DNA of 64,000 nt from Wuchereria bancrofti (Eukaryota > Nematoda > Chromadorea > Rhabditida > Onchocercidae): the NCBI GenBank assembly GCA_005281725.1, contig SSBO01000012.1, positions 8,283,099-8,347,098 of the forward strand. Reading direction: 5' to 3'. Below, piece by piece: positions 12,715-24,924 of the stretch. Below the pieces are notes generated by a model. The model was not told the DNA's origin, searched no databases, and saw only the letters and a program-made list of their open reading frames with translations. The position numbers and the translations under genes are program-made. Each line of letters opens with the position of its first letter. Within the stretch, counting starts at the first letter, position 1.

Positions 12715-13632
12715 AATGTGAACATTACAATGAATTGTATTCCAATCAAAGAGTTCTACAATTGTTATCAAAAATGCAAATTTTTATGCAAATGCATGAG
12801 CATGATTGTGAATAGCATGCAGAAGTGTAAACTAGAAAAATAAAAACAGAAGAGCAAGTCAGAGTCAAAAAGATCTGAAAATCTTGCCTTTTTCTTTTAC
12901 CATCATTTTTCTCCTTTTCCCCTACTCCCTCCACTTTTATTCCGTCAAATCGTTCCGTTTAATTAAATTATTGGATAGATTTTTCTTTAAATGTAAAGTC
13001 AAGTTACTTAGCATTCAACTATGCTGCACTTCCTTCACCTGTTTTAAACAGGAAAACTGTTTATCAGAAAATTTTTGTTGTGTCAAGAAAAGGAAATAAA
13101 TCCTATTAATTATTCAGAAAAAAAAAAACTTTCGGAAAGTTTAATAGAATTCACATCTTTCCTTATGTGTTTCCTTTCAAAACTTCCGAAATAACTTATT
13201 GTGTTTTGTAAATGATGAAGGCAGAGCAGCAGGACGGGAAATAGTTGAAATAAAGATTTAAGCAAGCTAATGCTATACTAACAGCTATTAGCATCCAATG
13301 CTTGACCAGTTGATCAAGCAGTTACGGTTGGATGTTCTACTAAAGTCACATAAATTATGAAAATCACAGGAATGCTGTCGTTTTTACTGCAAAGTTTTGG
13401 TAATCTGAGGTTCTATTTAATGACAATTATTCTTTACAAATGTTAACTTCAATGATTTATGATGTATGTTTAATTTTAGACTATGTATTTACCAGAAATG
13501 TTCACACATTTTTTTACAAACATGAAATTGTTTGCTTTCGAATTTATCTAGGAATTCTATAAATTCAATATAAATAAACTTATTTTAATTCAATTGAAAA
13601 GTAGTTCGATTGAAAAGTAGCAAATTTTTCAG
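12715..13632 (+). other. Region holding the missing tap-1 first exon(s)
   Basis: Exon 1 of the next gene must lie here and end in phase 2. Candidates are an ATG ATG run near 13213 and a well-bounded piece 13371-13400 (acceptor CACAG, donor GTAATC) reading NAVVFTAKF, but neither can be proved. Otherwise AT-rich sequence with short chance frames. Confidence 0.3.
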
Positions 13633-16600
13633 TGATTATCGTTCGGGAAGAGAAGTTCGTTTATATGGTATTATAGACCGATACACGCCAGGTGCAGAGG
13701 CTGATGAGCTGGTAAATCAGCTTGTTACTGATTTACTACCTTTCGATCGTACAACCGACCACATATTGAACAACAATCCCAGCGATCGAGAGGTTTGTCA
13801 ACATATGTCTTTTCCGTAGTTAGCTATTTTTGCTACATAGCATGCATATCATGCATGGTTCATGTCATCAGTGATCTATCAGCAGTACAGATTATCACTT
13901 GATAAATGATTGCACAGATATACATAGGTTAAAGTTTTGTTATAGTGTTTGTCTCATATAGTTTTGGGAAGTTGTTTCGCGTTTTGCACTTGAATTGAAA
14001 AATACAACATTTGGAAAAAATCGGAACTTGACATAAGTAAAAACAGTAAAAGTGAAATACACAATTTGCAAAAATGAACAAAATCATTTTATACTTACTT
14101 TCAGTATCACAGTTTATAAAATTTGATCTGAAATGATTGAAAATGTCAACAGCTGCTGGTATTTATTACGAAGTTACAGAAAAATCATCATTGCTGAAAA
14201 GCTCGGATTTTATAAACTTATATGTGTTTTAGATATATTGTTTGTTGGATGGAGTATTACGCAAGGTTTTTAAAATCGATTTAAATAACGGTAATGTAAA
14301 CCCACCCTTATATCATGGAAACGATTCACAAGGATCACCTGGATCTTCTGGAAGCAGCAATGGCAGCATACAAATAAATGGAAATTTTGTAGTACCAGAT
14401 AATGGAATTAATTTGTCAAACACGGTAATATCGAATCAACCAATTACTGAAGTAGTAGCACAGAAGTTGTCTGTGATGCAGTTCCTTAATTTTTACAAGG
14501 ATATCATTGAACGAGTAGATGAAGCGGCGAATGCAGACGAGAAAAGACACATGAATTCTAATATAAATCAAGTTAATCTGATAACTCCTCCATTTAATCC
14601 GTATAATATGTCACCAATGGCACCAGTGGCACCACTACAACCGCTAGCACCACTACCACCATTAGCACCACCAGTGCCACAGTTTTCATATCCGTTGGGA
14701 AATCCTTATCCTCATGTTGAAGTAGCTTCAAATAACAATTTCACGTACTGCCAGCCTCCTCCAGCATATCCACCAAGACGAAAAGGTGGTGCGACTAATA
14801 GAAAATTTGTGGCTCGCAATACAACTTTACCACCTATTATGGAATCATCTGAAAGGTGGTGGACTGATGAGGGTGAGTGTCTGACACATCCTAATCAACA
14901 GCAGAATCTTAACCTTCCGGGCAATGCAATTATGCCGCAATCAATTCCTCAGCCAATTCCGCAATCTGTTCCGCCGCCATTCCAGTTAACTTCTGCAACA
15001 CCTCCTATAGAAGTTGCTCGCAGTAGTAATGACGACCAATTTCTCCATGAAATCGAGAGAGTGGCTACTGATCTAGGCTTTATCGAGAATTATGCTTTTA
15101 AAGAACGAGGTGAAACACCAAGTGTTAAAAGTGAGGATAAAGGTACCATCGTTGATTCTCTAAATTGCGGTGATACATCTTCGCCATTTACGGCAGCAGC
15201 GATCGTCTTTATCTTTGGTGACAAAATGTTCGTTGGTAGTATCGGTGATTCGAGGTAATTCAATTTACCACTTACGTTCGTGATAATTTTAAAGTTAATT
15301 TATAAAAACAATTTAAAATTCAATTAGTTGTATCAACTTTTAGTCAGTTTTTCGACTTTTACTTGTTGAATTTTGCATTATTCTAACATAAGAAACATAT
15401 CTTTTATATCTTTTTAAGGTGCATAATTGCTTCTATTAAATCTAACTTTTGAGTTTTCAACCCATTGTTCAAACAAAGTAGTATGAAATGAAATTATTTT
15501 GAAATGATTACTTGATTCATTCTGCATTAATAGCTTAATCATTGATATTCCATTAAATTGTCCACTTAGGGTTATTTTGATGCGCCAAAAATGCCATTAT
15601 TTGGATGTGATGTATTTGAATGAGCCACCGCTTGCTTGGTATCCTGTAAGTTAGATCTTTTATTCACCAATATTTTTTGCTCTTCGTGCTGAAATTTTTT
15701 GATCGAAATTTCTTTTTGTCCGTTAACTTTTCCGTATTTTTTGTTAATTTTTCTGATTTTTTCTGAGTGCTCAATTTCAGATTGCAGCGGCAAAAAATAC
15801 ATGTTTCAAAGGCAAACATTACATTTTATTCCAGGAACCGATCATTCGTGGTGGATTTCTGGTGAGTAACATATTATTTCAGTAAGCGATTACTATAAAA
15901 CTGAAAAGTGTGAAATGCTTTTATAGATTATTGGAATAAATTGTCGAAAATTTCTACGTTGAGGTATAATTTTAGATTAACGACTATTCGATTTTTCTTT
16001 TGATGTTCAATGAAGGTGTCGTTACGAACATGCTGAATTTGAATGATCGTCATCGAACTTCCAATGAAATAAATCGAACCGCTGTCCAAATGGTCATCAA
16101 AATTCTTGCGAAGTATCCTTCAGGAGGTTTAACTTTTATTTCATATGCATCCTATTTGTAGCAATTCTGTTGTTGTAGAAAAAAGAGCATACTCCTAACG
16201 CTATATTTTAAAAAAAGCTTTTTTAGTGGCACTAGCTTTTGCTTTTTTAGAAATAATGTAACTTGAGAAATCTTTTTTATTGTCTTTTTATTATATCCAT
16301 TAGCATTGGATGATTTCTTAATACTTGGGTGAAAAATTAAATTAGCTAAAAAGTAAGCTATCATCGAGAACGACAAAGTTTCTAGAGTCAAAATTGGCCG
16401 AAAAGGAAGTTAAATCGTAGTTAACTTTGAAGTAAGGTAAGAAAATGATTGAAAGATTACTTTCAGATTAATTTTCAGATATCGCACAAAAATTTGTAGC
16501 ACATATCAAGCACAGTTGTAATCGAAAATACAAGCCAATTACTGTATTAGGTGGAGTTAGGCGAGAGGCGATGTCATTTCTGTATGTGGACCTTCGACCA

Positions 16601-17382
16601 CTGGTTGAAACATTGAAAAATGCAAAGGAATACGATAGTAAAGAATACGATCATATTATGAAGATTTGTGAACCGCAGGTCTGTTCATCTTTCTGATTTC
16701 AATAAACCTTGTCATATAAGCTTTTCTGTTGAATCTTATTCATCCACTGCATTCAGAAGTTAGACAGAGAAACTGTAAAAACGATGTTTATTCAGTTTAT
16801 CCCAAAAATGAAAATTTGTTTTGCACAAACGGTGCAGCAATCTGCTAGAAATATCATAGCGTAATGGTATTCTTCGTTCTCTTCGTACGAATAGTTATCT
16901 GTAACCTGAATTGAAAGTTATATGATTCTGCATCACAATACATTGAAGTGGTAAATCTTACTTGGAATACAACATGCTTAACTCTGGTGGTGTTTCATCA
17001 AACCAAATTTTGAACAAAATGTTAAGCGAGCAAAAATTACATTTAATCACTTTATCTTAACAAATGGAATTTATGGCGCCTTTTATAGAAGAAAATCCAT
17101 TAAACTTAATGACGGGCTATTTATATTGTTTCCAATCGAATGAAAAAATGATTTTAGCTGAATGTTTCGGAACCAAAAGTGGAATCGCACCCAAAATTGA
17201 AGGAATATTCATCTCCACTGGAAGTGGATGAGGAAACTGTAAAGAATGCTACATCGATGAACAAAGTATATGATATGTTTCAAGAAATATTTGAGCGTGA
17301 AGAACGTGAACGTCGATTAATGGAGAGTATTTCTAATATAAGTGAAGATACATGGGTGTTTCTGAGAAGTGATCAGAATTAA
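13633..17382 (+). CDS. tap-1: TAB1-like PP2C-fold pseudophosphatase, 5' end missing
   Basis: Probable orthologue of TAB1, the activator of TAK1/MOM-4 kinase. Exons seen: 13633-13792, 14233-15254, 15570-15645, 15781-15861, 15976-16126, 16479-16678, 17158-17382, all phase-consistent, giving 637 residues. VRLYGIIDRYTPGAEADELV matches the TAB1 LYGVFNGYDG region. FTAAAIVFIFGDKMFVGSIG plus DSR is the PP2C core strand and motif. EPIIRGGFLINDYSIFLLMF and the following residues match the GFLVLMSEG region. Between the first two lies about 290 residues of Pro/Asn/Ser-rich sequence (PLAPLPPLAPPVPQF) that human TAB1 lacks. The last exon, VYDMFQEIF within an acidic/basic helix, may stand in for the TAK1-binding YVDFAEFYRLW tail. 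PP2C metal-binding residues look incomplete, as expected for TAB1. A divergent active PP2C is the alternative. Confidence 0.75.
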
Positions 17383-19104
17383 ATATAAAATTGAAAGTAT
17401 GAAAGACTTTCAGGTGATTTGCAAAGCTCTTCTATTGCATACACTCTCTGATTGATCTTTCTTATATTTCCTTAAATATCATATTATAAAGATTGATCAT
17501 TGATCATAATTGGTGCATGCATTTATCTGCATTTTACTGTTATTTCTGCATGCTAACACTGCCAAATAAGCTCATTTTCTTGGGTATTGGTGGCAAATTT
17601 CGACAATATTCGTCTTCTTAGGGCTTTTATATATGAAATATTCACGTTTGATTTTGGATATAAAAGCTGAAACATAGGAAAAAATGGAGAGGAAAAGAAA
17701 GGAAGAAGTGGTAAAAGGCGCAAATTTTTAAATAATTGCCCCGTATCATACTACTATCTGTTATATGGTCCCATTGGAAAAGATTTTTTTATATAAAGGA
17801 GATGAGTCATACTTCTCATTACTGAACTAGTGATTAATGGTTTGCAGGAAAATGGCAATCTGTTGATTGTATAAATCAGTTGGTAAAAAAATTCAATTTA
17901 TATGAGAATAAAATGTATTTTTGATAGGTACAGAATATTTCAGTGTTTCATTTATGGTAATTTCATTTATAATAGTGAATATCGTTTAATTATCTTCACT
18001 TATATCACAAATTTTTACCGGTAAATCTTAGCAAATAGAGCTATTAGTACAGCAAAATTGAAGCCTAATTGATAAAGCGATTAAACTATAATGCTTGATT
18101 GGTTGCCAGCAAGGACTACGATGTTTGTTATAATCCTTCGAATATGTTAGATCAATGTCATGTTTTGTCATAAGTGTGCCATATGGTTGAGCAATCCTAA
18201 AATTATTAAAATACAATCGTTTTTTTTTTTTAATTCTTGACATAGTCTGATGTAACATTGTGTGGTCCGCTGTTTTAGCTCTTTTGTATGATTTTAGAGT
18301 TTGAACTCAGTTGTTAAAGCATGTTGTGTGGTCCACTGTACTGTTCATTTTTTCGATGCTTTCAATAACTCCACCAGTTACGTGAATCATTGTAATGTCA
18401 TTTGTTTTTGTTTCTTTTTCTTTTTTTTTTGATATTCAATCGTTTTTTCGTTTATCAATCATATTAGTTAAAACTTTTATTATTACGTCCAAACTTTTTT
18501 ATTTGAATTTTGAAATAAGGAAAAATATAATTTGGAATTTACCACGTTTTCAATGATACAAAATGGTAAGTCTTCTATGAATGAAGTATGGGAGCTATAA
18601 TTACAATTTTAAAGCATTTATGCACATCGGTGTTCTTGCCCAAAGTATTCCATAGAAGGAATACTTGTGACAGTAAAGTTATTAATCGCTTATTAAACAA
18701 ATAACATCTTCTGCTATTAAAGCACCTGAAAACCGCAGAAGAAGCAAAGATTTGGAAATGGCGATATAGTGCTAACAAAAGCTTCGAGAGAACTTGGCTA
18801 AATAATATGTAATAGGAATTTCTTGAAAAGACTGAATTTAGACACATAGAGATGTATGCGAAACACTATTTCCTTGCAAATACCATTCCAAACCTAATAC
18901 AAAACAATAATATTTACAAAAAACTATGCTAAAAATAAATAATTGCAATACAGTATGTACACTATCGAAATACTATATCGAGAAATGATATGTTGATATT
19001 ATAGATGAAGACCTTCCTAGGAATAGTTAAAATTTTGGGACAACAATGACGATGCATCCTAACATCGCCAACTGTTCAAATTATCACAATTTTTTTTCAA
19101 AAAC
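17383..19104. other. Intergenic
   Basis: No supported gene. The minus-strand open frame at 18575-18847 has no splice or family support. AT-rich with several homopolymer runs. Confidence 0.4.
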
Positions 19105-19110
19105 CTAGGA

Positions 19111-19260
19111 GACGGGAATATATATTCGATCCAGACCATGATTTATGGAACTACTGTAGCTATTAGTCATGGCCATCATCCGGAAATCTTACAAGCGGTT
19201 CTTATGCGATATGCTAGCATTGGTCATCGTATGCTAGCCATGTTCTGTTCAATCTCATAG
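19111..19260 (+). CDS. Candidate orphan exon, unassigned
   Basis: After the acceptor AACCTAG, about 49 codons stay open to TAG, including MIYGTTVAISHGHHPEILQA and a methionine-rich tail. The opposite strand has stops. No partner exon or start was found, so this could be a relic or a chance frame. Confidence 0.25.
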   Translation, partial: DGNIYSIQTMIYGTTVAISHGHHPEILQAVLMRYASIGHRMLAMFCSIS

Positions 19261-19615
19261 CATTCTGCAATTCTAACACACTTAAAAATGGTATTTACTA
19301 AATTCTGATGCGGAAAATTCGCATAATCAATGCTTCAAACATTTCGTATACATTACTGTATGCCTTACCATCATTCGTTGGTCGGATGGATGAAATAAGT
19401 GAAATTAACCACCGGTATTACTTATACTTTTGAATGTTTGTTTTACAGCACCCTGAATAAGCTTACTAGCGAATTCTTCATCCAATCGGAAATATGTTTG
19501 TACTTTCAGATATCGATCATGCAATGATAACCTAATGTAAATGATCCCAATTAGGAGATATGATCGTTCATTAATTTTGAAGTTTAATTTTCGACACTTG
19601 TATGATCAAGTATGA

Positions 19616-20579
19616 TTAATACCTTTTGAATAGATTGGATGTCAAACATCCTCCTACAATGGATAAACACAAGAAAATATTTAAGTTATTCATTAAAGAA
19701 ATCACAAAAACAAACTTTGGATTTTTCAAGACAATTCCTTTCATAGTTGGTATAATGATACCCACCCGCAGGATATCAGTAAGTAATTGCTCCAAAAATT
19801 CAGCACCAAAAAGTCCGAGATCACCAAATGTTGCTTGGTCGACATCACGAACACGAGATTCAAGTAATTTGAAGTCTAAATTTTCGATCGAAACATTTCC
19901 AATGATTGCTGTTCGATTTAACCACAAATTAATGTTGGATGTCATCTTCGTATCAGCTCGTATGATCTGCAGTTGGAGAGTTGAATATTATATGTATCTT
20001 CATTTAGTCCTCGTTTTTTGTGACTACATCAACTTCACTTGGAAATTTTGTATTTATACTAGAGGACATTCACATGTACAATTTTCTTTTTCTAATTCAA
20101 TACTATCTGCTCAAAAAAAAGAGGAATTTTTTATTTTTCAAAGTTATCCAACTGCCAGCTTGATATTGCATGTAGTTTATCAGAGAGAAGCTTAGGATGC
20201 TATCTGTCAAATCATTCCGCTCAATTTATCCACTGATCGATCATCTGTCACTAATTTGTCTTATTGTTACACAGTCGAAAACTTACCATTACTTTGAACT
20301 GTGTCGAATTTTGTGGTCTAACAAATATATTCATGCTGCCATAAAGTCGAAACCGTGCTCGATTTTTCACAAAAACAAGCAGCGGTGACTAGAAAAGGAA
20401 AGCTCATCATTTTTAGGAAAATCTATTAACCAAAAATACTTTGACACATTTTATTATCAAATGCAACAAAAAATTCTGACAGCGATGGAACCATACGTCA
20501 AGTAAGACTATCACTTTGAGAACAATGAAATAAATCAAATTGAATTTCAAATCAATGTGCAAATAAATGAACTGAAGAA

Positions 20580-20618
<39 letters not shown>

Positions 20619-21734
20619 CGATATTTTTATAACCTACCTTTCTGGTCGAAAAATGAATCTCAACTTCACGATCCGGGAACTGATTTGACAATTCACCAAG
20701 GTATTCACCAATGCAATAGCCATTCTCACAAGTGGTCAATAAAAGGGTTTTAAGTTGTGGACTTGATTCAGGACCAACAATAAAATCCATATATTTTTGT
20801 TTATATGCATGAAATAATAGTGAATTGACTATAAAATCCGTTGCGATAAATTCTGCCATATGAACACCTGAAAATGAAAATCTTTTCAGTTATTCAATCT
20901 CATTCATTTTGTGCCGTGACTGAATTGATGTTCTACCATCGATTAACTTTCTCTTTGTCCTTAATTTTTATTGTGTGAAATTTGGTGAAGTAGATGAACC
21001 ACTTGAGTTATCCTTTGTTTTGCATTTACTATTAGTATAAAATGCTGTTAAATTGATGTAAATACGAAATTAGCTTGAAAAGGTGGTGCAGAAGAATAAA
21101 TCGATAAGAATAAAAGTGATCAAATTAAGTTTGATAAAGTTTTAAAATGGTTTTGGGTTAGAAAAATGACACAAAACTGTGAACATATGTAATTAATCAT
21201 GATAGTAAAGTCGCGATTACACTATTTGTAACTTAGATTATGATAGACATGAATCATCCACTCTGATAATCTTGCAAAAAGTGTTATGTGTAATGTAAAA
21301 GTAATCATTTTTCAAACATATGTAAAAAGCTAGAACTAGATGCTCAATTAACATTTTGAACATAACCAACCGAAGATTGGATCCCATACAAAATTCAAAG
21401 CGAGTGGGGAATCTACCACATTACCAGTTTAATCTATCGACTAATTTAGCAACTGTCAGTCAAAGTTTGACATATGTTACTGAACAATTATTTAACTCAC
21501 CACTTGGTGGAGGAATGTAGATATTCGGAGGATGGAAGGGAGTTTCGCCGTAACCATTCCTAAAAAAAGCAAAATATTTTATTTCCTGAATAATTGCTGA
21601 AAAAAAACTTAAAAATAACTTTGAAACGATATTAAATAAATCATTTTAATATGTTACTAACATCATTTCTAGCTAAACGATATCTCTTAAAGATTTTTCA
21701 TTATTTTGCCACGTGGACCTATCTTTTATAGAGA

Positions 21735-21767
<33 letters not shown>

Positions 21768-24278
21768 GAAGAGACAGAAAGAATTGTAAGGAAAACTGTA
21801 CAAGAAACTTTTTTAGTACTTACTGGCAAATGAAATTTTCGGAAGCATTCTTTTATTTTTTTATGCATAAAATTTTTTTCTTTTAAGATGCATAATATTT
21901 GAAAAAAGTTACACGTTGTGCTTTTAGAATCTACATTTATTTAATTTTTACAAATATTTAAACTAACCAAGAAATTTCGCCCCTTGATAACATCTCAATA
22001 GTTTCATGTGCGATAAGTGGATCACGAATGAGTCGATAATCCAAGATAAGACTTTTCTGTCGTAAATGATTAACAATATTTAATAAAGTAATATTTTTAG
22101 CACCAATTTCGCCAAACCTACTAAGTGGTTTTCTTGCTGGTAAATTAAAAGATATTCCAAATATATCGACCGAATTTTCATTGATAGGTATCTAAACCGT
22201 TTAAGATAATATTTCGAAACAATGAATTAAAAAAAAAAGTAGGATCAAAAATAACTTTATTCCCACTATTGCTACATTAATTCAAAAAAAGAAAAATGAT
22301 ACCAGCTAAGAACTTGTTTGATAAATTGTTGTGTTTAGTAGTTTCTAGTATATTTTCGCTCTAATTACAACTTCACACTGCTGATTAAAATGAAATTTTA
22401 CTTGAAGAGGCATTGTTGCCAATATGTAATTCATATCTTTATTAATCATATTCTTTACCATTTGGCTTATACGATCTTCAACAATTGGTTTGAAGTGAGC
22501 GATTATGAAAGCTAAAATATAATTTATCAATTAAGGGATTGAAGAAACAAAAATGAAAAATTAATGTGAAATAAGTGGCCTGTTTGGATGTTTTTGATGC
22601 TCATATAAGCATTTGCGCTTTATACCTTTGAAAGTGTTGATGAAGAAATCTGTGATAACCCCAGTATTTCGGACATTCAAATCGACGTAGCCAACATCAG
22701 CACGGCAATATGTCGATTTTACCATTGGAGCACCAGCTCGTGTTCTATAAATTTGTAAAGTTAAAAATTGAAATTTTAAAATTATAATTTGCTTATATCT
22801 CCACAGTATATTCAAAACAGTGATGATGATGATCGCGTATCAATTGTAGAGCAGGCTAAGATGAACGAACCTAGCTAATCTAACGGCCATTGTTAAGCTT
22901 ACATGACCGAATAAAGTTTCGAATTGTCCACGAATTGGTACTGCTGGAATTAGAAACGGCCCAGAAAATATTGCTTCGAATTCGCCTCCAGCTCTAAATA
23001 TCATGTTACTTTAAAGCAATAATTCAGAATGCAGAAATGAATTTATGTGTAGTTCAACATTTTGGGAACAGTTTATTATTATTATCTAACAGCTAATTAA
23101 ACAATAAATTACATTCATTCTCTTTCTAACCTAATATGCATTTTAGCCATTGACCATGTAAACATATCTGGGGGCGACAATTCTAGACTATATTCGGATG
23201 GTGACCAATATTTCGAAACATATACATCATATATCGAAACCTGAAATGAGAAGATGAGGGTATTAGTCATTTTTGAAAATTAAGCGAATATCAACTAAAA
23301 AAAATAGTATCACAATTATCAGAACAGTTCGATCACTCAGAGTAATGTACTTTCCAGTAAGAGTAGTCCAAAGAGAAATTTCTTAAAACAAGAAAAAAAA
23401 AACTGGTCAGAATCCGCTCCACTTTCAATTTACCGACAAGTGAAAATGTCGGTCATTTAACGAGAGCATATATTTACTTCCTGCTAGAGAGTAATAATGA
23501 CCACCGTTTTGTTTGTTGCTTACCAATTGATGAAGAATGATTTAGTTAAGAGTTATATCGCACAGAATTATGCTACGATGTGTGTTTCACCAAACTCAGA
23601 AATTTCTTTTTTCTCCTATTCATCCATTCACTTTGAAAAATACAAGCAACAAACAAAATGATGGTCATTTTAAAAAAAATCACTGAACTGAATTAATGAT
23701 TAAATAATCAACAAATTAGCCCCACAGACCAGTAGAATCTAATTTCCTATTGTTATGAACGTCTGCTATATATATGGGTTGATAAAGAGATCTAGATATA
23801 CATTTACCTGACCAGCTTCAATAACTTCTGTAATGGTCGGTAACTGAATTCGCAGTATTTCATCATTCACAATTTTCATGCCTATTTCACGTAAGTATGC
23901 GAGACCAGAGGACATTAATCTCATACGGATACCAGGATTTTGAGCATTCGTATTTGTCTGGAGCAAGAATTTTAAATCAAAAGAGATTTGACATATTTCT
24001 GAAATTTGTGACAGCATATACGTCTTAACCTCAACGACGCTTTGAAAATTATTGTTATCACGATGAACATATTAAATTAGTTATGAGTGATTGTCATTTT
24101 ATCAAAAAAAAAAAATGAATTTGAAGTATTTAAAAAAGAAATACGCATGAATAGTGAAAAATATGCAAAACATTTAAATATTGTGCATTACCAGTAATAG
24201 TGTTGATATATTCTCATCCCCAGATATTCGTGTATTCGGAATTGTGAAAAGTAGGGTAGTAATCGTAAAATACATCAT
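19616..24278 (-). CDS. BPI/LBP/CETP-family lipid-binding protein, complete
   Basis: Secreted lipid-binding or transfer protein of the two-domain BPI fold; in C. elegans relatives (nrf-5 type) act in lipid transport. Exons in transcription order: 24278-24192, 23957-23808, 23240-23131, 22993-22871, 22744-22626, 22511-22402, 22191-21968, 21559-21501, 20867-20638, 19966-19616, about 520 residues, every phase consistent. Residues 1-20 are a signal peptide. NPGIRMRLMSSGLAYLREIG (36-55) is the family's N-terminal signature. The middle Cys region STYCRADVGY and later KPIVEDRISQMVKNMIN match the first-domain end. The second domain ends GAEFLEQLLTDIL then IIPTMKGIVLKNPKF. The start follows TTTCAG closely, with a one-codon uORF overlapping it. 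An (AAT)n repeat sits just inside intron 9 and (GA)n in intron 7. Confidence 0.88.
20579..20618. repeat. (AAT)n microsatellite
   Basis: About thirteen AAT units in an intron of the BPI-family gene, ending some 13 bases inside the 5' splice site at 20637. Confidence 0.95.
21730..21768. repeat. (GA)n microsatellite
   Basis: Nearly pure GA repeat with one interruption, inside an intron of the BPI-family gene. Confidence 0.95.
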
Positions 24279-24283
24279 CACAT
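24278..24283 (-). promoter_or_regulatory. Start-stop uORF at the BPI-family start codon
   Basis: Read on the minus strand, the first ATG after the probable spliced-leader acceptor (ATTTCAG, ending 24286) is followed at once by TGA. The final A of that TGA is the first base of the main ATG, giving ATGTGATGATG. Initiation would have to leak past or restart one base back. Confidence 0.55.
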
Positions 24284-24711
24284 TCCTGAAATCAATGAAC
24301 AGTTCACGATGATGGGATATGATTAAAGAAGGATAGCGGAAAAAAAACAAAAAAAAAAAAGAATTCGACACGGAAGATATAACAAATAACAGATGGTAAT
24401 CATCATCATATCACAGGTATCTATTGAGAGGAAGCACAACACATAATGAATCGAATGCTATCTATCCGAACAACTAAAAATATTCTGGGAGGAATGTTTA
24501 AAAACAAGTTTTATACAATAAAATATGAGAAATTGTAATTGATGGCATATTGATAGATAGATGACTGTTGAGAGATAAAAGCAATTATGTTATGCGAAAA
24601 GAATATATCAGAATTCTAAATCACAATCAATAAAATATTATCAAAAAGAACAATCATGAAAGCAGCTTAAGATAGCTATTAACATTATGCCAGGTTGATT
24701 GTTCATTGAGA

Positions 24712-24731
24712 ATATATATATATATATATAT
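24712..24731. repeat. (AT)n microsatellite
   Basis: Short pure AT dinucleotide run upstream of the BPI-family gene. Confidence 0.9.
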
Positions 24732-24788
24732 CAACGTTAAGATTCCCTCTCTTCCAGTCGGCCGATTTTATCACTTCATATTCGATTT

Positions 24789-24893
24789 GATTCCATTCCA
24801 TTCCATTCCATTCCGTTCCATTCCGTTCCATTCTATTCTATTCCATTCTATTTCATTCCATCCCATTCATTCCATTTCATTTCATTCCTTCTG
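24789..24893. repeat. (ATTCC)n pentamer tract, degenerate
   Basis: About twenty ATTCC units, pure at the left and drifting (ATTCT, GTTCC, ATTTC) to the right, followed by GGAT/GAAT repeats at 24894-24924. It lies 0.5 kb upstream of the BPI-family start. The open frame through it is a repeat artefact. Confidence 0.9.
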
Positions 24894-24924
24894 GTGAATG
24901 GTGGATAGATGGATGGATGAATGG

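Noticed and set aside
19626..20195. 189-codon plus-strand open frame
   Set aside because: It lies opposite the last exon of the BPI-family gene and runs through its intron; the minus strand has the family sequence, splice sites and phase.
24706..24897. Plus-strand open frame of repeating Phe-His-Ser
   Set aside because: It is a translation of the ATTCC pentamer repeat and has no coding character.
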